Below are positions 1 through 10,262 of a stretch of 64,000 nt of DNA, piece after piece. The notes beneath the pieces are model-generated. The model did not search any database, had not been told where the DNA came from, and was given only the letters and a program-made list of their open reading frames with translations. The stretch is from Ganoderma boninense (taxonomy: Eukaryota; Basidiomycota; Agaricomycetes; Polyporales; Polyporaceae): contig CM035304.1 of the NCBI GenBank assembly GCA_002900995.3, positions 3,605,612 to 3,669,611 on the forward strand, given 5' to 3'. How positions within the stretch are numbered: position 1 is the first letter of the stretch; each line of letters opens with the position of its first letter. The position numbers were made by a program, and so were the translations under genes.

Positions 1-294
1 GTCCCCAGGTCCGCAGAGGCCATTTCCCTCACTGCACTCGCGAAACAAAGGTTGCGACCAATTTCCCTTTATCGGTCCTCTTAGAGGGTGCCATTCTCGT
101 CATGTATATACACAAAACCTTTCCCCAAACATCTCTGCACTTTTTGGAGCCATCCGAACCTCGTACGCCTGGGAGGAAGAAGCGCCTACAGCTGCCTGAC
201 TGCAAGACGCGGCGGTGGCAGCTCTCAAGCCCCTTCCTGCCTTCCTGCTCTGTATCTCTCCACTGCATCCACAACCACTATCCGAGGCACACCC

Positions 295-1664
295 ATGCTT
301 TCCAATGAAAGTGAAGAGTGGTCTGAGGAAGATGAGGAGGAAGATCTCGACATCGCTCTCGTAGCCGCATCAACGATGGTTCTCGGCGCCGAGGAAGCTA
401 GGTTGGCACGGATAGAACAGCGAAAGCCAAGCCGAAGATACCTTCGTCGCCCTCAGCTTCTTCCCAATCCTCGAAGCGACACCCCCTGGCAAGTTCTCTA
501 TGCCAGCCGTGATGACCGAGCCTTCATTACTACAATGGGCATCGATTGCGCAACGTTTGACTACATCCTCGACAACGGGTTTGCAGATGGCTGGAATAAT
601 AATGCCATTCCACGCCCGGACACCAACTCACAAGGCCTACCCCGTCTTGGTGCACGTTCCCTCGATGCTGCAGGCGGCCTCGGCCTCATCTATCACTTCC
701 TTACGTCTGCAATGTCCGACACGGCTCTACAGCAAATCTTCGCACTTATCCCAGCTACCGTCACTCACTACCGAGCATTCGCACTTTCAATCTTGCTCAA
801 GACCTTACGTGCACTTCTAGAATCAAGCATCCAGTGGTGGGAGTCCAGGGAGGAATGCGAGGAAGATAACGCGTTGATCACGGAGCGGCACCCACGGCTT
901 GAAGGCGCCATTGGAAGTATCGATGGCCTGAACATCGCACTCGCTACCTCCGACGACCCTGACCTCGAGAATGCAACCTATAACGGGTGGCTTCATGGAC
1001 ATTTTACGAGCTGTGTCCTCGTCTTCTCTCCGCGAGGTAAGTTCTCGCGCCTCAGGCTCATCGCACTGCTTCGGACCAGCCTCAGATTGTTGCTCATGAC
1101 TTTAAATCCCTTATGTTAGGCACGGTCAAGTCATGTGTCATAAATGCTCCCGGGAGCTGGCATGATGCAAAGATCGCTCGCCCAATCTATGACCAGCTTC
1201 GCGACGATACTCCACACGGTTTCTATCTCGTCGCAGATACAGCCTTCCCACGAGGTACGAATGCAATTGCTGGTCGTATCCAGGCTCCTCTCAAGGCCGG
1301 CCAAAGGCTTCCGTCCAATTCTCTCCAACGTGCTGAACTCCTCGCACACGATCGGGAGCTGTTGTCGTACCGTCAAACAGCGGAGTGGGGGATGCGCCAG
1401 TTGAGGTCGAGTTATGGGCGCCTGCACCTTCCCTTAGACGTGAACGATGCTGACGGGCGCGGAGACCTCCTCGAGACGTGCATACGTTCAATGAACCTCC
1501 GAGTAGAGAGAGTGGGCATTTCAGAGATTCGCACAGTTTACATGCGATGCTGGCAGGAAGCAGAGGATGAAGACATATGGAATGACTTTGGCAATGTGTT
1601 GTTCGGAGACTTACGTAGACGCGACCGTGTTTCTCGGTTCCACAGAATTGTAGTTGATGAATAG
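295..1664 (+). CDS. Harbinger-type DDE transposase (DDE_Tnp_4 family), two exons
   Basis: Spliced as 295..1036 + 1120..1664 it gives 428 aa; the 83-bp GT-AG intron restores PRG-TVKSCVINAPGSWHD across the junction. The ATG at 295 opens an acidic N-terminus (SEEWSEEDEEEDLD). The catalytic core has the DDE_Tnp_4 layout: first Asp in GSIDGLNI (about base 920), second Asp in LVADTAFP (1236-1238), and a Glu in QTAEWGMRQLR (1383-1385) followed by SSYGRL, the family's usual end motif. NAPGSWHDAKI between the first and second Asp is also typical. No stop interrupts the spliced frame, so the protein may be intact. It would excise and integrate its element in the nucleus, probably with the DUF6818 protein encoded opposite. 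Family call is strong; activity is inference. Confidence 0.88.
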
Positions 1665-1883
1665 ACAGGTTTTGCTGCATGCGCACGCAACGTATAAATA
1701 AAAAATTTATTTACAGATGAATACAATAGATTAGTGGTGCGAAAGAACAGGCAAACAGCGAAAGAAGAAGACATAAATAAGCCGATACATGTATGGGGTT
1801 TTTATTCGTTATTGTATGAGTGGGGTGTGTATAGATTGGAGAAGACGATAGACTGTAAGCGATGATACTAGATGGTATATGTA

Positions 1884-3937
1884 TTAACCCTCACGAGAGG
1901 AAGAAGAGTCACGACGACGACGACGACGAGATGGACTGAATGTCATCGTGATAGAAGCAGAGTCAAGGGGAGCAGCGCTGGCATGCGGATTCGAGGATGA
2001 CGATGCAACGGAGGCAAGAGCATCTAACCCACTAGTCATAGACGTTGCAAACGCAAATTGTCCATTCATAGTAGATGTAGACGGTGCAGAGGACGATGAT
2101 GATGGTAGCGAAGAGGCAGGAATCGAGGGAGAGTGATGACGACGAGAAGCGGGAGCAAAATCAAGATGCGGTGATGACATACCAGGGCCCATGTCTACGT
2201 CTCGGTGCTCCGAATACCCCCAATGATCCTCCTGCCTCCACCGCTCTGCCCGCCCTCCATTCTGCCCTCCAAGGTGACTCGTGGGACTGTAGCGATGCGA
2301 AGGGATGCGAGAAGGTGACGAAGGGATGCGAGAAGGTGGCGTATGAGGAGTTGGCAGCTGGTAGGAGTGGGAAGGGAAAGGCGAGGCGTAAGGACGAGAT
2401 GCAGGGTCAAAATCCCAGCTGGCAGTGTGGCGAGAACGAGGAGTGGGGTGCCGACCAGTGAAAGCGCCAACCATTTCGAGCATGTCGAGGCGCCCTTGCA
2501 GGCGCGTCACTTCGCCTATCGCCTGCTGATACGTAAACGACTGCTGCTGGAAGCGTTCGTTGAGGGCGTCGTAACGGTTCCGCAGGTCGCGGTTCTCTTG
2601 AGTAAGGCGAGAGAGCTCGTCCTGGGCAGCTCGGCGTGCAAATCGTACCTCATCGCGTGCTTCTCGATGCGTAGGATCTAGGGACGTTGTGACGGCGTTC
2701 ATGAAGTCGTTGACTTGGGCGCGACGGGATGCCGAGGATTGCCGAGATGGGCCAGTAGAGGCGGATCCCTGCTCTCGGAACGTTTTGAGGACGGGGCCCT
2801 TGCCTGCCTTCTGCTTAGACGGTGGTGCCTCAACCACTTCAACTTCAGAATCCTCCTCCTCGACCTCCTCGACCTCCGGCTCTTCCTCTTCGTCTACGTC
2901 CACATCTACACGCCTGTCGTTAACCTCACGGAGATGGACCGCACCACTGATCAAGCGATCAATCTCCTGCGCGCGTGCTATCAACGGTGGGATCTCCGCG
3001 CTACCAGTCGGCTTGGGGGTTCGCGCCATCTGTACGTAAGCTGTTGAGTTAAAACCACCCTTGCTAGGAGGCAGAAATAGGACCTTACCTGATCGAATTT
3101 GGTCTTGAGCGGTTTTTGTGTGCGAATAGGACGGTTGTGTTCGCGGGCCCAGGAGTTGAATCGGTCGGCTACGCGAGACCACCCGGTACCGCCGATGGGA
3201 AGAACGTCGGCAACAAGCCGGAGTAACATCTTGAGATCCGGGTCGGTGTAGTTGTGGGAACCAAGTTGACGACCACCGTGCGAAGCACTGCTCGAGGTCG
3301 GGGGCTGCACAGGCTGCTTCTCTGAGCTCTTAGACGCTGCCTTGGAGCCGGCTGGCTTGGCCTTTTTTGGTGCGGGTGCGGGCGCGGGTGCAGGTGTGTC
3401 GTCTACGGCCGCTGCGCGCTTCTTGCCTTTGTCGGGCTTCTGTTGCTTTTGGGTAGTTTTTGGAGGCACCAGTGCCTCGAGCTCTGGGTCTGGCTCAGGG
3501 CTCGGAGAGGGGATAGGTTCGAAGAGAGAGTTGTATTCGGGCCTGAGAGGAGTGCGAGACATGGGAGCAGGAGGCTGAAATACATATGTACTCATATGCT
3601 GGGATGAGGACTGCGTAGGAGGAGGGGTAGGGAAGGCCGGAGTCTGCGCCTGCGAGCTCGAAGGCCGAAAGATGGGACGCGGGGGAGGAGGACCTCTTCG
3701 GATCGGGGCCTCGGTCGGCGGTGCATTTTGCGTGGGAGGAACTGGATCTTGCCGGTTCTGGCTGTCTTCTTCGGGAGGCGGGTCCTGTGGGAGAAGTAGA
3801 TGTCCGTTAGAGGCATGCAGAGAAGCGTCATCTGTACGTACAGCGGCTCGCGCGGGTAGCTGGATCGGGATCCATTGCCCAGTCGTGGGATGCTGATACC
3901 ACCCACGGTTTGGGTCGAAGCCGTCTGGTGGGTCCAT
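1884..3937 (-). CDS. DUF6818 Myb/SANT-like protein of the Harbinger element
   Basis: Complement of 3089..3937 joined to 1884..3029 gives 664 aa; the 59-bp intron (3030-3088) is in phase and joins KTKFDQ to MARTPKPTG. The N-terminal part (MDPPDGFDPNRGWYQHPTTG) is Pro-rich. The DUF6818 domain runs across the intron: GSHNYTDPDL, VLPIGGTGW, VADRFNSW, LKTKFDQ, then KPTGSAEIPPLIARAQEID. Next come an acidic run (DVDVDEEEEPEVEEVEEEDSE), a basic stretch, a probable coiled coil around RDLRNRYDALNERFQQQ, and a long Ser/Pro-rich tail ending in RRRRRRDSSSS. Known knowledge: such Myb-like proteins assist Harbinger transposases in DNA binding and nuclear entry. Its role here is inferred from the domain and from the convergent transposase. 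Confidence 0.82.
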
Positions 3938-4145
3938 GATGGAAGAAACGAGAGGTTTTTAAGAGAGAGGGTTTGTAACGAAGGTATAAGGAGCGAGAGA
4001 AATTTTTGGAAGGGCAAGAGAACAGGAGGATGTCGGGGCAGGGTGTGTACCTCGGGAGCGGCAAGCTGATGTCAGCATGCGGAGTTGAAAAAGTGCTCGT
4101 TTGGGGCATGCGCCGTCTGTCTGCGGCCATGTTTAGAGCTAGAAA

Positions 4146-4161
4146 GGGGGGTCGACCCCCC
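4146..4161. repeat. Perfect palindrome, six G + TCGA + six C
   Basis: Six G, TCGA, six C: a perfect 16-bp self-complementary site just upstream of the DUF6818 gene (its 5' side). It contains a SalI-type core. It could be part of an element end or a protein-binding site; nothing in the sequence decides. Confidence 0.8.
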
Positions 4162-4261
4162 CTTCCAGATCCTGGTGGCCTGCAGCATCTACGGAGCCTC
4201 TCGCCATCAGCGGAGCTCAAATCGGCCTCGGCATCTCGGCAAGACAACCTGTCTAGAGATT

Positions 4262-4275
4262 TACGGCCGGCCGTA
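4262..4275. repeat. Perfect palindrome TACGGCCGGCCGTA
   Basis: Fourteen self-complementary bases, 30 bp before the start of the sequence shared with the inverted arm at 22978-25946. Possible element-end or binding site, function unknown. Confidence 0.8.
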
Positions 4276-5116
4276 GAGCCGCAGACTCTTACGGATAGTC
4301 ATCCACTGTCGTCCTCTGCACGCATTACGGGAGCGTGTCCTCTCCAGCTGCGTCTGGTGGTGCTGGCTAGCAGCTCGCCAGGCAATGTCACCGTTGCATT
4401 GGTGCGTGTCATTGCCCTAGTTTGCATCGAACATTCAATGACGTTCCCATCCGCCAAAATTTGATGGCCTTGGGTATTGGTAGATTGGCGGATCGGCATT
4501 GCTGGCTGCTGCTAAGCAAAATCATGTTGTTTAGTAGAAATTTATAACATCTTTGTCCCATCAGCTGCACTGCGATGAGTCTACAGTCGGCTTTTGTGCA
4601 CATATCACCTCACCTGCAACATATTAATGTCACATGCCTCATTATGCGCCCACAGCAGAATATAAGACAACATATCCATTTTACTCCAAATAGGTTCACA
4701 CAGCACGTATGTATGAAAGGAAAACAAAATGGGGAGCTTACGAGTTACTTACGATGGTTTTGCTGAGCGCGTGCTATATGCCAAAGATGATTGTTAGGGC
4801 CATGCAGGGACATACAATGAGACACATATTAAGGACGAGATCGAGAGAGATATTAGATACATACAACCGTAGGTCAGAGAGGGGATACAACGTACGAGGA
4901 CCGAGGTTTGAAAGCTTGAATGGTCTATGAGCATGCGGTTGTATGTGCAGCATGTAGGTTGACGACCAAATAGTGCATCAAGGTATCGTAGAGGGGCCAG
5001 GCAGAACAATACGTATTTGAAAACACTCTTACAATCATAAGGTTGGGAATACTTACCTGACTATGCCTGTTCACGCACACAAGGGGGTCGTGCTGCGGTA
5101 GGTCAAAGTATTGCTA

Positions 5117-5142
5117 CACCGGGTCAGAACCGCGGTGAGCAG
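5117..5142 (+). repeat. 26-bp repeat containing GGTCAGAACCGC, copy 1
   Basis: A 26-bp word starting CACCGGGTCAGAACCGC and ending GGTGAGCAG occurs here and again at 5289-5314. The 12-bp core GGTCAGAACCGC also occurs inverted at 5694-5705, so the core brackets 5292-5705 as an inverted pair. All copies are kept in the other arm. Confidence 0.85.
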
Positions 5143-5288
5143 GAAAAATGGGGTACGAGAGGGCGGAGCCAAAAGTCGTGAGCGCGATATGTGCAAACAA
5201 AGACGTACCAGAGACATCTAAGCTCTTCGCTGAAGCGTCCACCCAAGGTCCAGATAGGGTAACTTGCGGGGCGGTGGAGATGTGGCTG

Positions 5289-5314
5289 CACCGGGTCAGA
5301 ACCGCGGTGAGCAG
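5289..5314 (+). repeat. 26-bp repeat containing GGTCAGAACCGC, copy 2
   Basis: Exact second copy of the 26-bp word, 172 bp after the first. It forms an inverted pair with the core at 5694-5705; MITE-like termini are one possibility. Confidence 0.85.
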
Positions 5315-5693
5315 AACCGGGATGCGGTCGATTTGGGACGAGAGGGAAGCGAGCGAGACGCGACCCAAAAGGAGGCGATCATGGTAGAGGTCGAGTAAGT
5401 GGGTGGTCGGCGTGAGTAGCGGACGGAGCGGTAGATGGAGATGGGGGAAGGATGAATGGAGACGCATGAGGGAAGACCCGCCGGTTGGGCATCCCAATAT
5501 TTGCCTCTATTTGGCGGGTGCTTGTGGCTGTGTCGCGCCACAATTTGGGTGCTCTGGACTTGGTGAATTTGGCACGCTCTCCTGGTCTTGCTCCTCCATG
5601 CCAGACGTCTTGCATCTGGCCTCTGTGGTCGACCATCGACCTGTTGACTGACATTTCATTTTATATAGGCCGTTCGTTTGTGTCGAGCTGGCT

Positions 5694-5705
5694 GCGGTTC
5701 TGACC
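5694..5705 (-). repeat. Inverted copy of the GGTCAGAACCGC core
   Basis: GCGGTTCTGACC here is the reverse complement of the core in the two 26-bp repeats. Confidence 0.8.
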
Positions 5706-5869
5706 CAGCCTAGCATGTTTTGGAAGCGCATCTTGTCGCTCCATTCCCCTCATCTCAATCCTCAAGTTCAAGCCTCGTCCTGTCTTCTAGCCGCGTCCCC
5801 TTCCGCGATCACCACTGGAGGAGAAAATCACAGCCAACTTCATCCTAATCTGTTGACTGCACCCTCCAC

Positions 5870-6200
5870 CCATCAACGCCTCGCGTACACCTCGCACCAC
5901 CTTCGTACACCCGCGCGCCCTCCCCGCCTACGTACCCGCCGCACTCGCGTGCCCTCGCCACCTTCGTACTTCCGCGTGCGCTCACCCCTCCGCATCGCCC
6001 CGTGCGCCCTACCCTCCGGCGTATACTCGCGTGCCGCCCCACCTTCGTACACTCACGCGCCTCCCCACCTTCATACTCCCACGCGCCCTCCCTCCTGCAT
6101 ACACCGCACGCACTCCCCACCTTCGTACATCTGCGCGTCCTCACCACCTGCGTAAACCCGCACGCCCGCGCGCCCTCGCTATTTGTGTACATTTAATCGC
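5870..6200. repeat. GC-rich degenerate minisatellite, unit about 25-35 bp
   Basis: Repeated words of the type CCACCTTCGTACAC followed by CGCGCGCCCTCC, imperfectly spaced. All frames on both strands look open because the array is stop-poor, giving artificial Arg/Pro/His- or Gly/Arg-rich ORFs. The copy at about 24030-24370 differs in unit number. Confidence 0.75.
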
Positions 6201-7012
6201 CCTCATAATCAGGGTACGCACGCGCACGATCACCCCAGTGTACACCCATGTGTACTTACCACTTGTATTACACCTTACCATCTGCCGTGCCCCAGAGTGC
6301 GATATCGTGACCCAGAGCGTTAATCGCACCCGATCGCGACAGCTCTTACACATGGACCGCGTCAAGCTCCTCGCCTAATCTCATCTCGAGGTCCGGCGCG
6401 AACTAGCTTAAATAGATGCTCTTGAAGACGGCGTCCAATATAGTAAGTCCGAGATCCTCGTCTGGCTTCTTCCCGCAGATCCTGTGCTATAGTTTAAAAT
6501 CTGAGCCTGCGGTCTTAGATACAGTGGTAATTGGATTTCTGAGTACAACAACCTTGTGCTTATCAGCAATGTAAGTACTTCTTCTATCAAAGTTAAACTT
6601 CACGTGTGCCAATTTAACCACCAGGTGGCGAAACCTCCCAAACACTGCCAGGCCAAATTGCGTGTCCGTCGTCATCCGAATCTCATGGGCCGTACATTAT
6701 TTGTCAGGTAAATGGATTCCGGTCTCGTCGTAAAGTTGAATGAGTTCTTAAAGACATTTCAGAGCGCGCGGACCGATACACCATAGACAACGGGATGGAA
6801 GTTTGAAGGGCCGTGAACTTACAAAGAAGTGCTGTAAGGTAAGCCACAAGTGCCGCAGCACAAATCCTCTACACTTCACGCTGCATGTTGCTGACGAAAC
6901 ACATAGACAGTACGTGTATTTAAGAGCCGATACTGTCACCAATCAAACCCCATCGTTGCATTCACCCACCTTCTCCGTCCATCATCGCACTCACCCACCT
7001 CGTCCATCCACC

Positions 7013-7719
7013 ATGCAGTCTCTCGACACCCTCGCTCTCAGTGAACTCCAAGAGTATGTTGAAAGCTTCAAGTGGCCCTACAGCCGCCGCCCATCCCCTG
7101 TCACCAATGGCATCGACAACACCTCCGTCGTAGGGGCCGTCAATTCCGGAGATGCATTCAATGCAAGGGGTACCGTCTTCCTCACCCAAAAGTTCCTCAC
7201 CCTCGTCGCCAGCTTATCCTCCGGTGCTCCATACCCCAATGACCTCTTCATCTGTTTCCGCCACATCCTCACCACTGTGGCCGAGGATGTGTACCTCACC
7301 CCCGAACGACTCCATTCCTTCGACGTCGACTACTCGAACATGACTCACGCCCGAGGCATGCGCTATAGTGTCGATCGCCACAGTGCCGCTCTTTCCCAAT
7401 TGGATGATGCACGGTGGGCACTCCGTGAAGCACAAGCACAGGTCGAACATAGCGAGACTGAGAGCACCGTCGACGCTCTCCAACTTGCAGAAGAGGAGTT
7501 TAACAATCAACGATGGATCACACTGGGCCTCGCCACAATTGCAAAGGATGCGATGGACGAGCGTAAGTGTCTGAGATTAATAATCTTCATATCGTTTTTC
7601 ACGTGGGAGCTAATACATTTGTTCAATTAACAGTTCTCGCTGTAATCACTCATGGGGTGTACTGGGGGTCTCAAGAACCTCCTTTCCTTATGGATCCCTT
7701 ACCCAGCAGGGACCTCTAG
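7013..7719 (+). CDS. Hypothetical 211-aa protein, two exons
   Basis: I do not recognise the family. ATG at 7013 follows a TATTTAAG box at about 6917. Exons 7013..7562 and 7634..7719 are joined by a 71-bp GT-AG intron and stay in frame, ending in MDPLPSRDL. The product begins MQSLDTLALSELQEYVESF and has a probable helical region near residues 130-175 (LSQLDDARWALREAQAQVEHSETESTV). No signal peptide or membrane segment is seen. The first 220 bp of the coding region are duplicated inside the inverted arm (23198-22978), where the gene is cut by copia B. Low similarity to known proteins and TE surroundings suggest a lineage-specific or element-carried gene. Confidence 0.5.
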
Positions 7720-8342
7720 ACCACCCCTCTCACCCGTGCTCACAAGCAGCTGAGCGCACCATGCCGAAGAACCTGGAGATTCAGATTAGAAAGGCAAGGC
7801 TGCACAAGACGCACGGGGTGATTGTCGATCTAAAGGCTTGACAGAGGTTTTCAGTGCATCGCAATCGTCGCTCTATTCTATCGCATGCTCTTTTGTATCA
7901 TACACAATGTAAGCCCTTGCATTGCTATGGCAGACTCAAGGCTGGATGTCAGGCATGTAGTGGCCAAAGGGACCAACTGGTAACATCACTGCTAGTAAAT
8001 ACTGTGATGGAGTGGATGAGAGGGTGAGTTCCTGGCAACCTTAGCAAGCCGATTGGGTAATGGAGACGCCAAAGTTAACCACTGAGATAGAAACAAAGTC
8101 CATCGGCAAATCTCTGAGGAGCTTAACTCTTTTCGGCCTTGATGCATCTTAGCGCCCGAGGCACCCGGGACTAAGTCGACAGCTGCTGGTGCCCCCGACA
8201 ACGGTTAGAGCTGACTCTGTGTGCAGGTTTGCCTTTGCGTTGTGGGGGCTCACCAGCATTACAAAACATTAATTGCAGCATTGCTGCACTGTTCTTATCT
8301 CATCTTCAAACTTACTTATGTCAATAAAAATTTAATTATCAG
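7720..8342. other. Intergenic, no gene seen
   Basis: Mixed-composition DNA without a convincing ORF, RNA or repeat. From about 8270 onward it becomes AT-rich. Confidence 0.5.
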
Positions 8343-8415
8343 TTGGCTCGAGCAGGAGTCGAACCCTGGGCTCAAACTGAAGTGGTCAATGCAGTGCTAA
8401 AAACCACTACACACC
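8343..8415 (-). repeat. tRNA-like sequence (SINE head or tRNA relic)
   Basis: Read on the minus strand it has GGTGTGTAGTGG followed by TTTTTAGCACTGC (D-arm/A-box-like) and GGGTTCGACTCC (T-arm/B-box) at 8355-8367, about the correct distance apart. The acceptor stem does not pair well, so this is more likely a tRNA-derived SINE head or decayed tRNA than a working tRNA gene. AT-rich, unassigned DNA follows to about 8700. Confidence 0.4.
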
Positions 8416-8853
8416 AAACACTCTTGCTAGCTAAGCAATAATTATACTATATAATACTTCCTTTTAGAACTTCTGCCTGAGTACAAGCATATAGAAGTGG
8501 CCTTTCCACTACTATATGTATTTATAGTCTCTATATCCTAATATACTTATTATAAATCTTGTATACTAGAATGTTTAAAACAGTATCTGCAATATATATA
8601 AGTTTAAACACAAGCAAAGTTTCATCTATTTGAGCAGCATAAACATTTAAACATGTAGCAATCATACGTATACAACTCAGTTCCTCATCAATCGTCACCT
8701 GCCAGCAATGGCCCACTTCCAACCAAGTGTATCAGAACTACAACAGCAGCTGCATCTTCTTCGACATCGTCACATCCTTTGCCTTCGCCATGGCCTCCTG
8801 CTTCTCCATCTATCGACTCTCTGTCCCTCTCTCCTATCGGTCCCCCTTTTCCC

Positions 8854-9840
8854 ATGTCTTCTGCATCACCTCCTACTGACTTTTGCTCCCTTTATAACTC
8901 CATGTCTTCGCCCTCCCCACGCGAAAAGGTTACTTCATTGTTGGATTCTCCCAAATCCTACAGCAAGCTCGTGGAGAGCAGCCTCGCTGAAGGCCTAGGT
9001 ACCAGTACCTCTATGGACTTCGATTTTGAACCTCTCAGTGCATCTGAATTTCTTAGATTGCAAGTCGATGATCTAGAGCTGAAGCAATGGCAATCCTCGC
9101 GGCACGCTCTGTCAACTATACGATCAAGACACGCCGCCTACCCACTACCTGCGAACGACCTCCCTGGGTGAGCATCCATACACTTGAGTCGTTATTTTAT
9201 ACCTGACTGCGTTTCATTCCTACCAGCACACCAGAGGCGTACGCGCCCATTTTCGAGGATCTGGGAATCTTGCAACGCACAAGTTTACGCTTGCTCCGAG
9301 CCACTCTCCATTTCGTCTGCTCCGAGGTACGTGTCTTTCTTTAGTCAATCAGACTGGGCCACTAATTTTGACCCAGAACATCACTGCTCTTTGTAGTGTG
9401 AAAGTGGATGATGAAATGATCTTGTGTCTCACAGATATCCAAGATCATTTGCGTGCTACCACCAACACAATGTCTCGCATGTGCTGTACGTTGCTTGAGT
9501 GCGCCATGCATAAACATACTCGTGTTGCTGATTTGTGATACTCTCAGCAATTAGTGGTTTTAAGCCAAATTGATTCCGTAAATTAGCGACGAGTAGCGCA
9601 CTGCATCTGCCGACCGTTACATCGGTCCCCACCACAAGAAGTCATATGCCGTATGACCAACAACTTCCTGAGACTCCACCAGCTTCTTTGTCTACTGGGA
9701 CGAGCACATTGGATGTCGATATTAACGGTAATGTTGACCACACCAGCATAGGTGGCGACCACAATGGTGCTAGTTGTTCCAAGATGAGCAACTGGCACCG
9801 CACCATGGTGAGAGTCGCTCATCTCAAAAAATCTCAGAGC
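8854..9840 (+). CDS. Possible multi-exon hypothetical gene
   Basis: A run of plausible short exons: a Ser/Pro-rich segment (PSPREKVTSLLDSPKSYSKLVESSL, around 8910-8985) continuing to ANDLPG, then a GT donor at about 9168; a second block near 9229-9330 reading TPEAYAPIFEDLGILQRTSL; and a third near 9400-9490 reading VKVDDEMILCLTDIQDHL. Each is bounded by GT/AG-like sites. No ATG decides the start, and the 3' end is uncertain. It lies just upstream of the Tnp2 gene and may be part of the same element. Family not recognised. 9841-10262 holds nothing I can name. Confidence 0.3.
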
Positions 9841-10262
9841 CCCCTGCTGACGATATAATTAGAGCAATGCAGAGCCCTTGAGGCAAAACATCACAGACAG
9901 CTCTCAATGGCATGTCTGACTTAGAGCTTCATGCCAGTTGCTGGGTTTCTTCTTGGTGTTACTGGCAAGTGTGTGGGTGGCGGCGGCATTGCTTGGAATA
10001 CCAGATACAAAAACTGGCCAGAAGCCAACCTATCCTATCTGGGAGGCATTAGAATACGTATAGCTCTCCGTACAGCCTGATAGTCTTTCAGTCGGAAATG
10101 TAGCCATATGCGCACTTTAGCTCAGCAGTCTGAAACGCAGGCCCATGCGCGCTTCCAACTGGCATTTGCAACTCCAGCACTCACCACCACCAAACTCCTG
10201 TATATCTTTGTGCTCCATTTCTGCTACCCTTCTGGACTCTCCGCCTGAAGGATAACTCCATC

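Larger units (their letters stand above)
1..4304. mobile_element. PIF/Harbinger-like DNA transposon (left end outside window)
   Basis: Two tail-to-tail genes, a DDE transposase on + and a DUF6818 Myb/SANT-like protein on -, form the usual two-gene content of PIF/Harbinger elements: the transposase cuts and joins, and the Myb-like partner binds DNA. The 3' ends are only about 220 bp apart. Terminal inverted repeats and a 3-bp target duplication were not found; the left end is probably before base 1 and the right end is unresolved. I place a provisional right limit at 4304, where sequence shared with the inverted repeat arm begins. Two perfect GC-rich palindromes (4146-4161 and 4262-4275) lie near that limit. 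Confidence 0.6.
4305..7233 (+). repeat. Left arm of a ~2.9 kb inverted repeat
   Basis: This segment recurs as its reverse complement at 22978-25946. Alignment by eye is nearly continuous with scattered substitutions and a small length difference (about 40 bp, mostly in the GC-rich minisatellite). The left limit is at ACTGT before GTCCTCTGCA (4305/25946); the right limit is at CTCCATA (7233/22978), where the other copy runs straight into a copia LTR. The arm holds the CACCGGGTCAGAACCGC repeats, a minisatellite, and the promoter and first exon of the 211-aa gene. From 4305 to 7012 I see no convincing coding sequence. Confidence 0.9.

Noticed and set aside
5715..6378. Long Arg/Pro- and Gly/Arg-rich ORFs in the minisatellite
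   Set aside because: All frames are open because the repeat lacks stops; no start context, no homology and changes in unit number between the arms.
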